This document shows, piece after piece, positions 29,743 through 38,470 of a stretch of 40,571 bases of DNA. Source of the stretch: a virus. Under the pieces are notes generated by a model that saw only the letters and a list, made by a program, of their open reading frames with translations, was not told where the DNA came from and did not search any database. Both the position numbers and the translations under genes were made by a program. The stretch covers positions 1-40,571 of IMG/VR virus record IMGVR_UViG_3300030329_005059; one strand, 5' to 3'. Each line of letters starts with the position of its first letter. The stretch's first letter is position 1.

Positions 29743-30462
29743 ATGTTGGGTGAAATTAAGGTAGATCCAGATTATCATAAGGCTAAGTCTGGTATAGCCG
29801 CGAAAAAGAAGTCTGCTGCGTCAAAGCGGAAGTCTCTTCGTGATGAGGCCGCGGCAGCTTTGCGCGGTAAGGTGGGTGCGACTACTTCGCTTATGGATCG
29901 CTTGCGTTCTGATCAGGTGGGGTTTCGCAAAGCTCACGGCGAGGCGACCTCTGCTGGCGTTCGCGATATTGGCAGTGCTGCTGCTGAGAATCTTGCCGCT
30001 GCTCTTGGCCAGGTCGATACCGGAGCTGGCGCGAAGTATTCTGCGGGCCGTCAGGCGGCTATGGATGCGGGCCTGAAATCTTCTAGCTTTAGGGCTGATC
30101 AGGCTAAGGAGCTGGCTGGCGCTGAGACTGCGTTTACGGAGCGTCTTGGCGATTTGGAACAGAAGAGATTTGACCAGATTCGTGAGGCGACTGACTTTGA
30201 GGCGCAGTCGCTCGATGATGTTTCTGCTCGCAAATATAAGCTTCAGTCCGAAATTCAGGCGATTATGTCTAAGCATAGTGGCTATTTCAATGATGATGAG
30301 AGGGCTGCTGCGGCCGAGATTTTCGCTCTTGCTGATGCTGAGGAAGATCCTGATGTTGAGGCTTGGCTTCGTAAGGTTGCTAATGCGATTTTGACCGATG
30401 AGATTGATATGGGTGATAAGTGGGCTTTTACCGGCCATCGAGATCCCAAGTCTATTCTTTAG
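29743..30462 (+). CDS. Helical internal virion protein (small)
   Basis: A 239-residue protein from ATG 29743 (TAGGAG upstream). Almost entirely helical and Ala/Lys/Asp-rich, with a basic N-terminus (AAKKKSAASKRKSLRDEAAA) and a later DVSARKYKLQSEIQAIMSKH. It opens a run of three genes whose products look like ejection proteins of short-tailed phages, which are injected ahead of the DNA. Inference from composition and order. Confidence 0.75.
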   Translation: MLGEIKVDPDYHKAKSGIAAKKKSAASKRKSLRDEAAAALRGKVGATTSLMDRLRSDQVGFRKAHGEATSAGVRDIGSAAAENLAAALGQVDTGAGAKYSAGRQAAMDAGLKSSSFRADQAKELAGAETAFTERLGDLEQKRFDQIREATDFEAQSLDDVSARKYKLQSEIQAIMSKHSGYFNDDERAAAAEIFALADAEEDPDVEAWLRKVANAILTDEIDMGDKWAFTGHRDPKSIL

Positions 30463-30479
30463 TTCTTTGGGGGTGAGTT

Positions 30480-32528
30480 GTGGCGGTTATTGATGGCAGT
30501 TTGTATCGTCAGCGTGTTATGCGGCTTATTTCTCCGCAGGATGCTGCTCGCTCTGTTCGTTCTCGTGTCGGATCTTCCGGTGGGCTTGATTCGTTTTTGA
30601 AGACTATGCAGGCCGCCAAGCTTGCCGGTGATTTTGTCAGTCCCTTTGTCGAGCGCGCCGCGAAGGCCTATGAAGAGTCGGGTGATTCTGCGCTGCAGGA
30701 GGCCGCTCAGGCGCGTGTTGACGCAGCTAGGGGCGAAGCTTGGGACAAGATGGTCCAGGCTGAGGCCGATGTGCGTCGTCGTCGTGGTGCTGAATATGAT
30801 AAGATGGGGCCGGAGGAGCGCGGCCTGGCCGCCTGGGATGTTGAGTCTGAAAGGGTTGCTGATCAGCGTCTAGCGATGGGCGCAGACCTTCCTGACCGAG
30901 CTGCCTCCATGGCCTCTCCTGGCTATCCTCAAATGCCGCCTGGTCGCGTCGACCCTCGTCTGGCTCATTGGGAGGCTGAATCTGAAAGGGCTGCCGATCA
31001 GCGTCTAGCGATGGGCGCAGACCTTCCTGACCGAGCTGCCTCCATGGCCGCTCGCGGCTATCCTGACATGCCGGATATTCAGAGCTTGCTGGATGAGAGG
31101 GCTGAGTGGGCGGCTTCCGATCCCGATTCTCGGGGGCCAATTCCTCCTCTTCCTCGCGATTTGCCCCCCGAGATTCAGCGTATGGTTGATCGTGATGAGG
31201 CCTCTTGGATGTCTCGCCTTGATGACTCTATTGAGCTTAAGTCTGACGAGCGTTTTATGATGGGTAAAGACCCTCGTGTTCATGGTGCCGGCAGAAGTAT
31301 GCGTCTTGGCGGGCCGGTTGACGCTGTCTATTCTCCTGAAACCAGAAAAGCCTTGGCACAGTATGACTTTGAGCGGTCTGCAAAATGGAATGCCGATCGC
31401 GAGGAGTCCTGGCTCTCTGGTGCTGCCGAGGATGCCGCGAATCGTCGCGCCTATATGCATGGCGATCCGCGCGCTGAAGCTGCAGCCAGGTCGCCTTATG
31501 CCGCCGCATTTGATGCCATGCCCTCTGAGGCCGCCAAAGTTGAGGTCGCTGATTATGGTGGCACCCGCGCCAAAATGCTGGGTGCCTTGAAGTCTGGCGA
31601 CTTAAAATCTGCGCAAGACGCAATGCGCGCCTGGGAACGCGGCGGTCATAGGGGCGTGCAGGCGAAGAATGTTTGGGAGCGGATTGCTGGCGGTCATATC
31701 GCTCGGCACCGGCATGACCTGCAAAATATTCTGTTGAAGTTTCCTGATGCCGGCACTTCGGAGTTTAAAAAGCTGAAGCGCAAGTATGAGACGAAAAAGA
31801 TGCGGGATTACATGTCGCCGGAGGCAGAGGCGGCTCGTGTTGCTGACAGGAAGTCGAAAGGCGTTCTTTCCGCAAGTAAGGTTATGGATGCCAAGGCCAA
31901 GGGCACCCTGAAGGAGCGCGCTGAGGCTGTGAAGCAGAAGCGTCTCGGCGTAAAGGCTCGCACCAAGCTGCACGAGGCTACGGCTGAAGATATCGGGTAT
32001 AAGCAGACTACGAAGAAGGAGAAGGATGTTTTGGACAAACGCCGCATGGATCTCAATAACAAGATGGCGGCGCTTCGCCTTAAGCATGCTCCTGCCATTG
32101 AGAAAAGTAGGAAACGGGCTGCCGCTTTGTCTGCGAGGATTAAGAGGATCAGGATTGCGGAAGGTATGCGGAAGGCCGGCGCTGTCGAGGAGTCGCAAGA
32201 GGAGAAGGACCTTAGAAAGAGGATTGCTGCCCGCCAGGTGAAGATTGAGTCTGCGCGTGGTGCCACAGAGATTGCCAATGAGAAGTTCGTTTCGTTTGAG
32301 GCGGACGATACAAAGGTGAAGGGGTCGTTTAGTCAGCAGTCCTCGGCCCTCAACGCTCGCGAGGCGAATGCGCTTGCGGCTGGTGCAGATTATCGCGGCA
32401 GGGTTCGTGCGGAGAAGGCGCTGATTTTGCAGCAGGCGAAGGATGTGGCTGCGTATAATGCGTTGCGGAAGAAAAATAAAAAGAAAAAGAAGAAGCCTGC
32501 CCACCCTGATTCTAGTGAGTTTCGCTGA
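30480..32528 (+). CDS. Internal virion (ejection) protein with repeats
   Basis: A 682-residue protein from GTG 30480. The N-terminal half carries repeats: SERVADQRLAMGADLPDRAA and SERAADQRLAMGADLPDRAA 45 residues apart, and two degenerate copies (SDERFMMGKDPRVHGAG, NRRAYMHGDPRAEAAA). The C-terminal half is long, basic coiled-coil helices ending in a Lys-rich tail (KKNKKKKKKPAHP). Position and composition fit a core or ejection protein. No enzymatic motif seen. Confidence 0.78.
   Translation: MAVIDGSLYRQRVMRLISPQDAARSVRSRVGSSGGLDSFLKTMQAAKLAGDFVSPFVERAAKAYEESGDSALQEAAQARVDAARGEAWDKMVQAEADVRRRRGAEYDKMGPEERGLAAWDVESERVADQRLAMGADLPDRAASMASPGYPQMPPGRVDPRLAHWEAESERAADQRLAMGADLPDRAASMAARGYPDMPDIQSLLDERAEWAASDPDSRGPIPPLPRDLPPEIQRMVDRDEASWMSRLDDSIELKSDERFMMGKDPRVHGAGRSMRLGGPVDAVYSPETRKALAQYDFERSAKWNADREESWLSGAAEDAANRRAYMHGDPRAEAAARSPYAAAFDAMPSEAAKVEVADYGGTRAKMLGALKSGDLKSAQDAMRAWERGGHRGVQAKNVWERIAGGHIARHRHDLQNILLKFPDAGTSEFKKLKRKYETKKMRDYMSPEAEAARVADRKSKGVLSASKVMDAKAKGTLKERAEAVKQKRLGVKARTKLHEATAEDIGYKQTTKKEKDVLDKRRMDLNNKMAALRLKHAPAIEKSRKRAAALSARIKRIRIAEGMRKAGAVEESQEEKDLRKRIAARQVKIESARGATEIANEKFVSFEADDTKVKGSFSQQSSALNAREANALAAGADYRGRVRAEKALILQQAKDVAAYNALRKKNKKKKKKPAHPDSSEFR
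30842..31070. repeat. 135-bp-period duplication in the internal protein gene
   Basis: The stretch starting GATCAGCGTCTAGCGATGGG recurs at 30861 and 30996, 135 bp apart, with about 80 nt nearly identical. It encodes the 45-residue repeat of the internal protein. The high DNA identity points to a recent duplication. Confidence 0.88.
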
Positions 32529-35500
32529 TGCCCAAGTCCCGTAAACTTTTCGAGTTGGCTGATCATTTGCATAGGAAGCATGCAAAAAGGCTTGGTCTTA
32601 AGGCCGAGCCAGATGCTCCTGGCATTTGGCACAAAGATGTTAGCGATGCGGTCAACGAGTCGTTTAGGGCTAATTTAGGTGTCGAGTGGGAGCAAGCTCG
32701 AGTATGGATGGGCCAGGGCTATTTGCCCATTGACGCGACCGTCGAGGATGTTCGGAAGTATATGACTCCCGAACGTCTGGCCGCTGAGGCGAATAAGTTC
32801 TCGGCAAAGCCTGGTGAGATTGAGGGTGAGCAAGGGTATTGGAAGTCTATGACTCCCGGACGTCTTGCCGCTGAGGCTAATAAGTTCTCGGCAAAGCCTG
32901 GTGAGACTGAGGGTGGGCCGCCCCCTGCAAGCCCTCCTGGCGACTGGATGAAGTTCATTCGCGATCCGATTGAGCAGGCTAAGGCGTTGTCAAAAGAACG
33001 CCATGCCGACCAGCCTGCGCCAAAACCATCGCCCTCTGCGAATGTGAGGGCTTTTCGCCGTCTTCCGAAGTTGGATCAAGAGCGAATGCTTTCTTTGGTT
33101 TCTGGCTCTAGGCTTGGCAAGAAGTTTCCTGCCAAGGCTTATGTCGACTATCGGCAGAACATGATGGCGAGGAAGAAAGAGCTAAAGCTTGGCCCCGAAG
33201 CGTTTGAGTCGATTTACGATCTAAGCAAGAATGTTGGTCGTTCTTCTGGTGGAGTTGGGCCGCTGTTGCTGCCTGGAATGAAGGAAGAGGCTTATAGTCC
33301 GTTCGCGACGGCTGGTCAGGGTGCTCTCGGCTGGTTTGCGAATATTGGCGGTGTTGTTGGCGGCCAGTTGAAGGCTCGCGAACGGATGGCGGCTCAGGCT
33401 AATCTTGCTCGCCTTGAGGCGATGCAGAAGGCTGGCATTCCGTATGATCCTGTTTCTGCGTATAGTGGCATTACAGCCTCTGCTGCCGATTTGGCTCGCG
33501 GCAAACTCCCCAGTCTCAGTGGCTTTAGGCCTGTCGATGAGCTCGTTGAGGATGCTCGCGCTGCGGTCAAGAAGATGGGTCCTGATCAGTTTCTCGCCGG
33601 CTTGCATAGTGCTGAGGAGGATTTGCAGAAACGTCTTGGTAAATCGTTTGGCGAGAATCTTTGGTCCGATGCTGATGATTTGCAGCTTGGCGTGAAGGAG
33701 CTTATCCAGATCATTAGTAATTATAAGGAGACGGGCGAGGAGTATGAGGGCGTGGCTCGGGCTGTCCGTGCTGACTATAAGAAGGGTGAGGAAACCGGCG
33801 ATGTAATGTTTACCGGCATGTTGTCTGGGACGTTGCATATGCTGACGACGAATCCGATTGAACAGTTTCGCTCTAGGCCGCTGTCCACGCTGCTTGCATT
33901 ACTCCCGGTTGGTCGCGGCATTGCCAAACTCGGCCAGCTCCTTCCGATGTCGCCTCGTGCATTGCGCGCGCTTGCTTATGCTGAAAAGATGCAGCTAAAG
34001 CTGGATGAGCGTGCCGGTAAGGCGGTGCTGCATGCGGGAACCTATGGGACGTTTGTCGGCCCTGCTGCCGCAGCTGTTGTCGGTGCCATTGGCGGCCCTT
34101 TGCTGCGGCGCTTGCCCTTTGGCATTCGTCATTTAGTTCCCCAGGAGATTTCCAAGATTGCCGCAAAGCACATGTGGGTGCCTGCCGGTGTTTCAAGGCG
34201 CTGGAGGGCGCTGGAGAAGCGCTTGTATGAGGAGGAGAAGGCTGGTGGTGTTCCTGCGGAGCAGCGTTTGTATGAGTTGACGCAAGATCCAAATAATCTT
34301 GAGCGTGCGCTGATGGAGCAGTCTGAGCGCGGGGCTGCTGAAGTTGCCGCCGGAAGGGGCGTGCTGAAGCATCCAGAGCCTGGGGCGGCACCGAAGGTTG
34401 ATGTAGAGGTGCCGACCGATAAGGCTGCGGAGGCGCTTGCCAAAGAGACGCCTAAGAAGGCTCCGGCGAAGCAGCCCGCCGTCGACAAACGTGTTACCGC
34501 TGCTGAAAAGAAACTTGAGTCTGCGAAGGCTAAGAAAGCGGCTTATATCGAGGAACGGCGCTCGACTGACGCCAAGAAGTTGAAGGAACTGGAGGACGTT
34601 TTTTCGGAGCGTAAGCGTGAGTTTGCGAAGGTTAGGTCGGAGGCTGGTGAACTGCCGTCTAAGCCCGTCTATCGCGACATGAAGTTGAAGGAGCTTAAGA
34701 AGATCGCGAAGTCTAAGGGCATCAAGGGCTATTCAAAGATGCGTAAGAAAGCCCTGGTGGATGCTCTTGACGAGATGTCGCCGTTTGAGCCAGGCGATCC
34801 GCGCAATACTTACCGACCCGATTTGCGCGTTCGCGAGGCCGCGAAGGCTCTAAGTGCCGCCAAAAATCAAGTCGCGGTCTTGAAGGGGAAGATGCGCAAC
34901 GAGTCTTGGGTTGGCGATGGCTCCAAGAAGTTCGATCTCGCGATAAAGAAAGCTGAGGCCGAACTGAAGGCTGCTAAGGCGGCTCCGAAAAAGGTTGTTG
35001 CTCCCGAATTGAGGGTGGTTGAAGAGGTTCCGAAAAAGGTTGTTTCGGCTCAGATTAAAGAACGTATCGCCGCGCCGAAGTTGGACTTTGGCGATAAGGT
35101 TCCTGTCGAGTCTGGAGCGCAGCCGTTCGTTCGGTACAACAGAAAGAAGAATCTGGTGACTATCGACGAGGTCGCTCTCGATAAGGCTTATAATGAACGT
35201 CGTTGGCGCAAGCCGCCTGCGGAAGGTGTCGATCCGATTCCAGACGGCGTTATCCGCAGCAAGGCGGATTACAAGGAACTTGGCCGCCAGCATGCGTTTG
35301 CTAGAGCCAAGAATCCTTATGATCCGAAATGGGAGAGCAAGTCTCAATATCTGAATCGGATGAATCGTGAGGCCGTGTCCAAGGTTCTTCGTAAGCGCGG
35401 CGAGAGGCTGGTTCCTGTTGTTGATGCGTTTGATTCTAAGGCCCCACTCCGCTGGGAGCCCTCCTCCACCAGCGTGCGCGTGTCTGGGATGCGACGTATT

Positions 35501-38470
35501 GAGGGCGGTAAGCGTCGGGTTTGGCGTATCAATAAAGATGGTTCGCTGGAGTCGATGCCAGTGGATGCTGCTACGAAGCGTGCGCGAGCTCGGGCTATGT
35601 ACGACATTCAATCTGGGAAGGCCTCGCCGGAGCGTGTTGCGGCAGCTCGCAGGTTGCTGGATGAAACTTCCTCGGAGTATGAGAGCACGATGCCGATGCA
35701 GCCTCGACGTGAGTCTTCCGTTCTCGGCTCGCCTGAGCTTAGCGAGATGGTCGACAATATGGCCCGCGTTCTCGATCGCGCCCATCGTGGTATTCGCAAG
35801 ACTAATAAAAAGCAACTTGCCGCTGTGTTTGGCGAGGTGCTTATGGATGACTCTATTGGCATGCTTCGCGGCACGTCATTCCGTGGTCATGTCGTAAAGA
35901 CTCTTTCTAAAAAGCTTGGCCTCAATAAGAAGCAGCATCACGCTCTGTTTGATGCCCTGGATGAGCAGCTTCTCGATATTTCGAAGGGCAGGTTTCATCC
36001 TGGTCGCGTGCAGTCTGCTGAGTTTCGTCTCCCTGGCGGCAAGTCTGTTCGCCTTGAAGATCTGGTTATGGAGACGGTTCTTGACCTACGCAAGTCTGGC
36101 AACTCAAAGATTATTGATAAAGCCCGCGCTCGCGCTATAAATTCTGCCGCGAAGGGTTTGGCAATTAAGACTTCTCGCGCCCAGTATCTGGCTGGCCCTG
36201 AACGTGAGCTTCGTGGATGGGGTCGCGGCAGCAGTGGCGGCCTTATGGAGAAGGCGAAGCTTGCGGGCATTGTCATCAAGAAGTTGGATAAGGGCGAGGC
36301 GCTTCCTGAGTATATACACGCCGATCCGCGTAAGGTTGCAGACCAGCTGCGCTCTAAGGGTTATGGCAAATATGCCGATCAGGTTCTGGAAAGATATCGC
36401 CGTATTGATTATGACTTTGGCGATCTGGTTGCTGATGCGAAGGATGTGTTTGGCGATCGTATAGCGGATTGGACCAGGCGCGGCGTTGAGGGGAAGACGA
36501 TCTTTGGCAAGCAGAGGGCTTCCTACGATATCTGGTCGACGGCTGAGGCCAATAAGACTATGGGTGCGCAAATGCGGTTTGTGCGCGTGACACAAGAGGC
36601 TGCCGGCTTTATGAGTGGGTTTGAGCGTATGCTGAAGCGCAATGTTGTTACTCGTAATTTGCGCTCGTGGGTAAACAACTTCACAACCAATTGGATGATT
36701 CAGGCCCTGTCTCGGGCAGATCCAATGACTCCGCTGAAGGCGTTTAATGCGTTGCAGGACTTTAGGAACTTTCACGCCGGTAAGATGAAGAAGGGCACCT
36801 CGAAGTATCGCGCAATGCAGGCGTTTTCCGAGCTTGGCGTTATCGGTGCAGATCCGATCACAGGAGAGCTGGGCGGCGTGATGTCTGGTCGAGGGACGCT
36901 TGATAAGGCGTCGAGGGCTGTGCGAGGGCTGCCAGGTGGGCAGTCCCTAGCTGGCGGCGTGCTTTCGTTCAGAAAGTTTCTCGATCGCGTAAATGCTGGC
37001 TACAAAGCTGGCGACACGATGTATCGTATTGAGGAGGCGATGCACCACTGGGATCGTACCGGAAGAATCCTTGGCAAGATGGATATCGGTGATGAGTCCA
37101 CGTTCACGTTGAAACATGGCACCAAACGGCTTAAGCGAACAAAGGGTGGTTGGGAGATTGATGGAAAGAAGGCTACGGAGCTTGAGGTTGATCGGCTGCG
37201 GGCGGAGTATTCTATGGAGCCAACGGCGGCCAAGTTCTTTGACTATGACGATCTTCCGCCTGCTTTGAAGAGGTGGAAGTCGTCGCATGTCGGCAAAGTG
37301 TTCGGTTCTTCGTTTATGATTTGGCTTTATAAGTCGCTTGACGTCCCCGGCTATAAGAAGGGCTTGGGCTCGGCGATCTTGGCCGGTCCCCCGAAGATCA
37401 CCAGCACCAGCAAGGGAGTAAATGCTCTGTTGGCTAAGGAAAAGCTTGCTACAGCGGCCCGTCGGACACTCCTTATCAATGCAGGTCGTTCTTTGCTTGA
37501 TGAAGATCGAGAGCTGGCGTCGGCGCTTGCGCAGCATACTGTTGGTGACAAGAAGCTTATGTTGACGAATCTGGCGGCTAATCCGGCATTGTCGACAATA
37601 CGGTTTTTCCATTCAGGGGATATCGGTGAGATGACGAAGGCTGGTTGGAATATATCGCAGTCGATGCTTATGTTTGCGTTTGGAAGGCCGGTGTCTGAGC
37701 GTGAAGATCCTGGATATGTCAAAGGCAAGCTGAAAAAGCTGAGACGTGCTCAGGGGTCAGATCCTGACGATGTTCAGTTGAGGCAGATGTATGGAAAGTA
37801 TAAGGCCGGCGAATTTGCCTCTTTAGATGACATTCAGAAGTTTACGTTGTCGGAGGGTGCGCTATGGCTCCAGGCGGCGGCGCGTCAGTTCAGGCCGAGT
37901 GGTGGCGATTGGCGTGACTTTTCTATCGACGAAACGATTCGTAACATTTCAAACTGGAAGAAGACCAAGCACCTGCGGGACTTGGGCATGACGTCGTTCG
38001 GCAGCAGTGTGGCCGATACGATGAAGAAGATGTCTGACGGCCAGATACGAAGCTGGACGCGTCATGCGGCTGACACGCTGTTCGGTGCGGGATTCAAGCA
38101 GTCGGTGCGGAAAGAGGTCGTCGATAAACACAGGGCGGCTATTGCGAGGAACCTAAAGGAATCGATTGGTGGGCTTAAGGAGAAGCAGCTTAAGGATATT
38201 GACGAGGGTGTTCGTAACGGCAAGCTCACTCCTGAAATGGCCAAAAAGGAACGTAAGTGGGTTATAGACCAGGCGAAATTGAGCTGGGCGGTGGCTAAAG
38301 AAAGGCAAGAGTATTGGAAGTCTAAGTATGAGCCTTGGAGGTCTGGCGGAGAGGAAGAGTTCGCCAGGAAAGAGCGTGAGAAGGCCAAAGAGCGACGTTT
38401 GAGGCCTATCAAGTCGAAGCTAAGGGCGACGGCGTTGAGGGGTGCGTCGAAGGTGTTTGAGAGTCAATAA
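32528..38470 (+). CDS. Giant internal virion (ejection) protein, 1,980 aa
   Basis: A single 1,980-residue frame from ATG 32528 (TGATG overlap). Near the N-terminus a 29-residue unit (MTPERLAAEANKFSAKPGE) is repeated in tandem. Hydrophobic or Gly/Ala-rich segments near 267, 450 and 507 (GTFVGPAAAAVVGAIGGPLL) could insert into membranes. Residues about 715-750 (MKLKELKKIAKSKGIKGYSK) look like a Rho-N/SAP-type nucleic-acid-binding module. Around 1568-1605, FFDYDDLPPALKRWKSSHVG and the following FGSSFMIWLYKSL resemble a motif of large polyvalent phage proteins. I see no peptidoglycan hydrolase or RNA polymerase motif. It probably forms the trans-envelope DNA conduit with the two proteins before it. 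Confidence 0.85.
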   Translation: MPKSRKLFELADHLHRKHAKRLGLKAEPDAPGIWHKDVSDAVNESFRANLGVEWEQARVWMGQGYLPIDATVEDVRKYMTPERLAAEANKFSAKPGEIEGEQGYWKSMTPGRLAAEANKFSAKPGETEGGPPPASPPGDWMKFIRDPIEQAKALSKERHADQPAPKPSPSANVRAFRRLPKLDQERMLSLVSGSRLGKKFPAKAYVDYRQNMMARKKELKLGPEAFESIYDLSKNVGRSSGGVGPLLLPGMKEEAYSPFATAGQGALGWFANIGGVVGGQLKARERMAAQANLARLEAMQKAGIPYDPVSAYSGITASAADLARGKLPSLSGFRPVDELVEDARAAVKKMGPDQFLAGLHSAEEDLQKRLGKSFGENLWSDADDLQLGVKELIQIISNYKETGEEYEGVARAVRADYKKGEETGDVMFTGMLSGTLHMLTTNPIEQFRSRPLSTLLALLPVGRGIAKLGQLLPMSPRALRALAYAEKMQLKLDERAGKAVLHAGTYGTFVGPAAAAVVGAIGGPLLRRLPFGIRHLVPQEISKIAAKHMWVPAGVSRRWRALEKRLYEEEKAGGVPAEQRLYELTQDPNNLERALMEQSERGAAEVAAGRGVLKHPEPGAAPKVDVEVPTDKAAEALAKETPKKAPAKQPAVDKRVTAAEKKLESAKAKKAAYIEERRSTDAKKLKELEDVFSERKREFAKVRSEAGELPSKPVYRDMKLKELKKIAKSKGIKGYSKMRKKALVDALDEMSPFEPGDPRNTYRPDLRVREAAKALSAAKNQVAVLKGKMRNESWVGDGSKKFDLAIKKAEAELKAAKAAPKKVVAPELRVVEEVPKKVVSAQIKERIAAPKLDFGDKVPVESGAQPFVRYNRKKNLVTIDEVALDKAYNERRWRKPPAEGVDPIPDGVIRSKADYKELGRQHAFARAKNPYDPKWESKSQYLNRMNREAVSKVLRKRGERLVPVVDAFDSKAPLRWEPSSTSVRVSGMRRIEGGKRRVWRINKDGSLESMPVDAATKRARARAMYDIQSGKASPERVAAARRLLDETSSEYESTMPMQPRRESSVLGSPELSEMVDNMARVLDRAHRGIRKTNKKQLAAVFGEVLMDDSIGMLRGTSFRGHVVKTLSKKLGLNKKQHHALFDALDEQLLDISKGRFHPGRVQSAEFRLPGGKSVRLEDLVMETVLDLRKSGNSKIIDKARARAINSAAKGLAIKTSRAQYLAGPERELRGWGRGSSGGLMEKAKLAGIVIKKLDKGEALPEYIHADPRKVADQLRSKGYGKYADQVLERYRRIDYDFGDLVADAKDVFGDRIADWTRRGVEGKTIFGKQRASYDIWSTAEANKTMGAQMRFVRVTQEAAGFMSGFERMLKRNVVTRNLRSWVNNFTTNWMIQALSRADPMTPLKAFNALQDFRNFHAGKMKKGTSKYRAMQAFSELGVIGADPITGELGGVMSGRGTLDKASRAVRGLPGGQSLAGGVLSFRKFLDRVNAGYKAGDTMYRIEEAMHHWDRTGRILGKMDIGDESTFTLKHGTKRLKRTKGGWEIDGKKATELEVDRLRAEYSMEPTAAKFFDYDDLPPALKRWKSSHVGKVFGSSFMIWLYKSLDVPGYKKGLGSAILAGPPKITSTSKGVNALLAKEKLATAARRTLLINAGRSLLDEDRELASALAQHTVGDKKLMLTNLAANPALSTIRFFHSGDIGEMTKAGWNISQSMLMFAFGRPVSEREDPGYVKGKLKKLRRAQGSDPDDVQLRQMYGKYKAGEFASLDDIQKFTLSEGALWLQAAARQFRPSGGDWRDFSIDETIRNISNWKKTKHLRDLGMTSFGSSVADTMKKMSDGQIRSWTRHAADTLFGAGFKQSVRKEVVDKHRAAIARNLKESIGGLKEKQLKDIDEGVRNGKLTPEMAKKERKWVIDQAKLSWAVAKERQEYWKSKYEPWRSGGEEEFARKEREKAKERRLRPIKSKLRATALRGASKVFESQ
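32762..32920. repeat. 87-bp tandem repeat in the giant gene
   Basis: Two copies starting at 32762 and 32849 (ATGACTCCCG), 87 bp apart, nearly identical over about 70 nt, coding a 29-residue repeat near the N-terminus of the giant protein. Confidence 0.88.

Noticed and set aside
32528-38470. Virion RNA polymerase
   Set aside because: No T7/N4-type motif set (DxxGR, K-helix, HDS) could be found; DRTGR occurs by chance without the other motifs.
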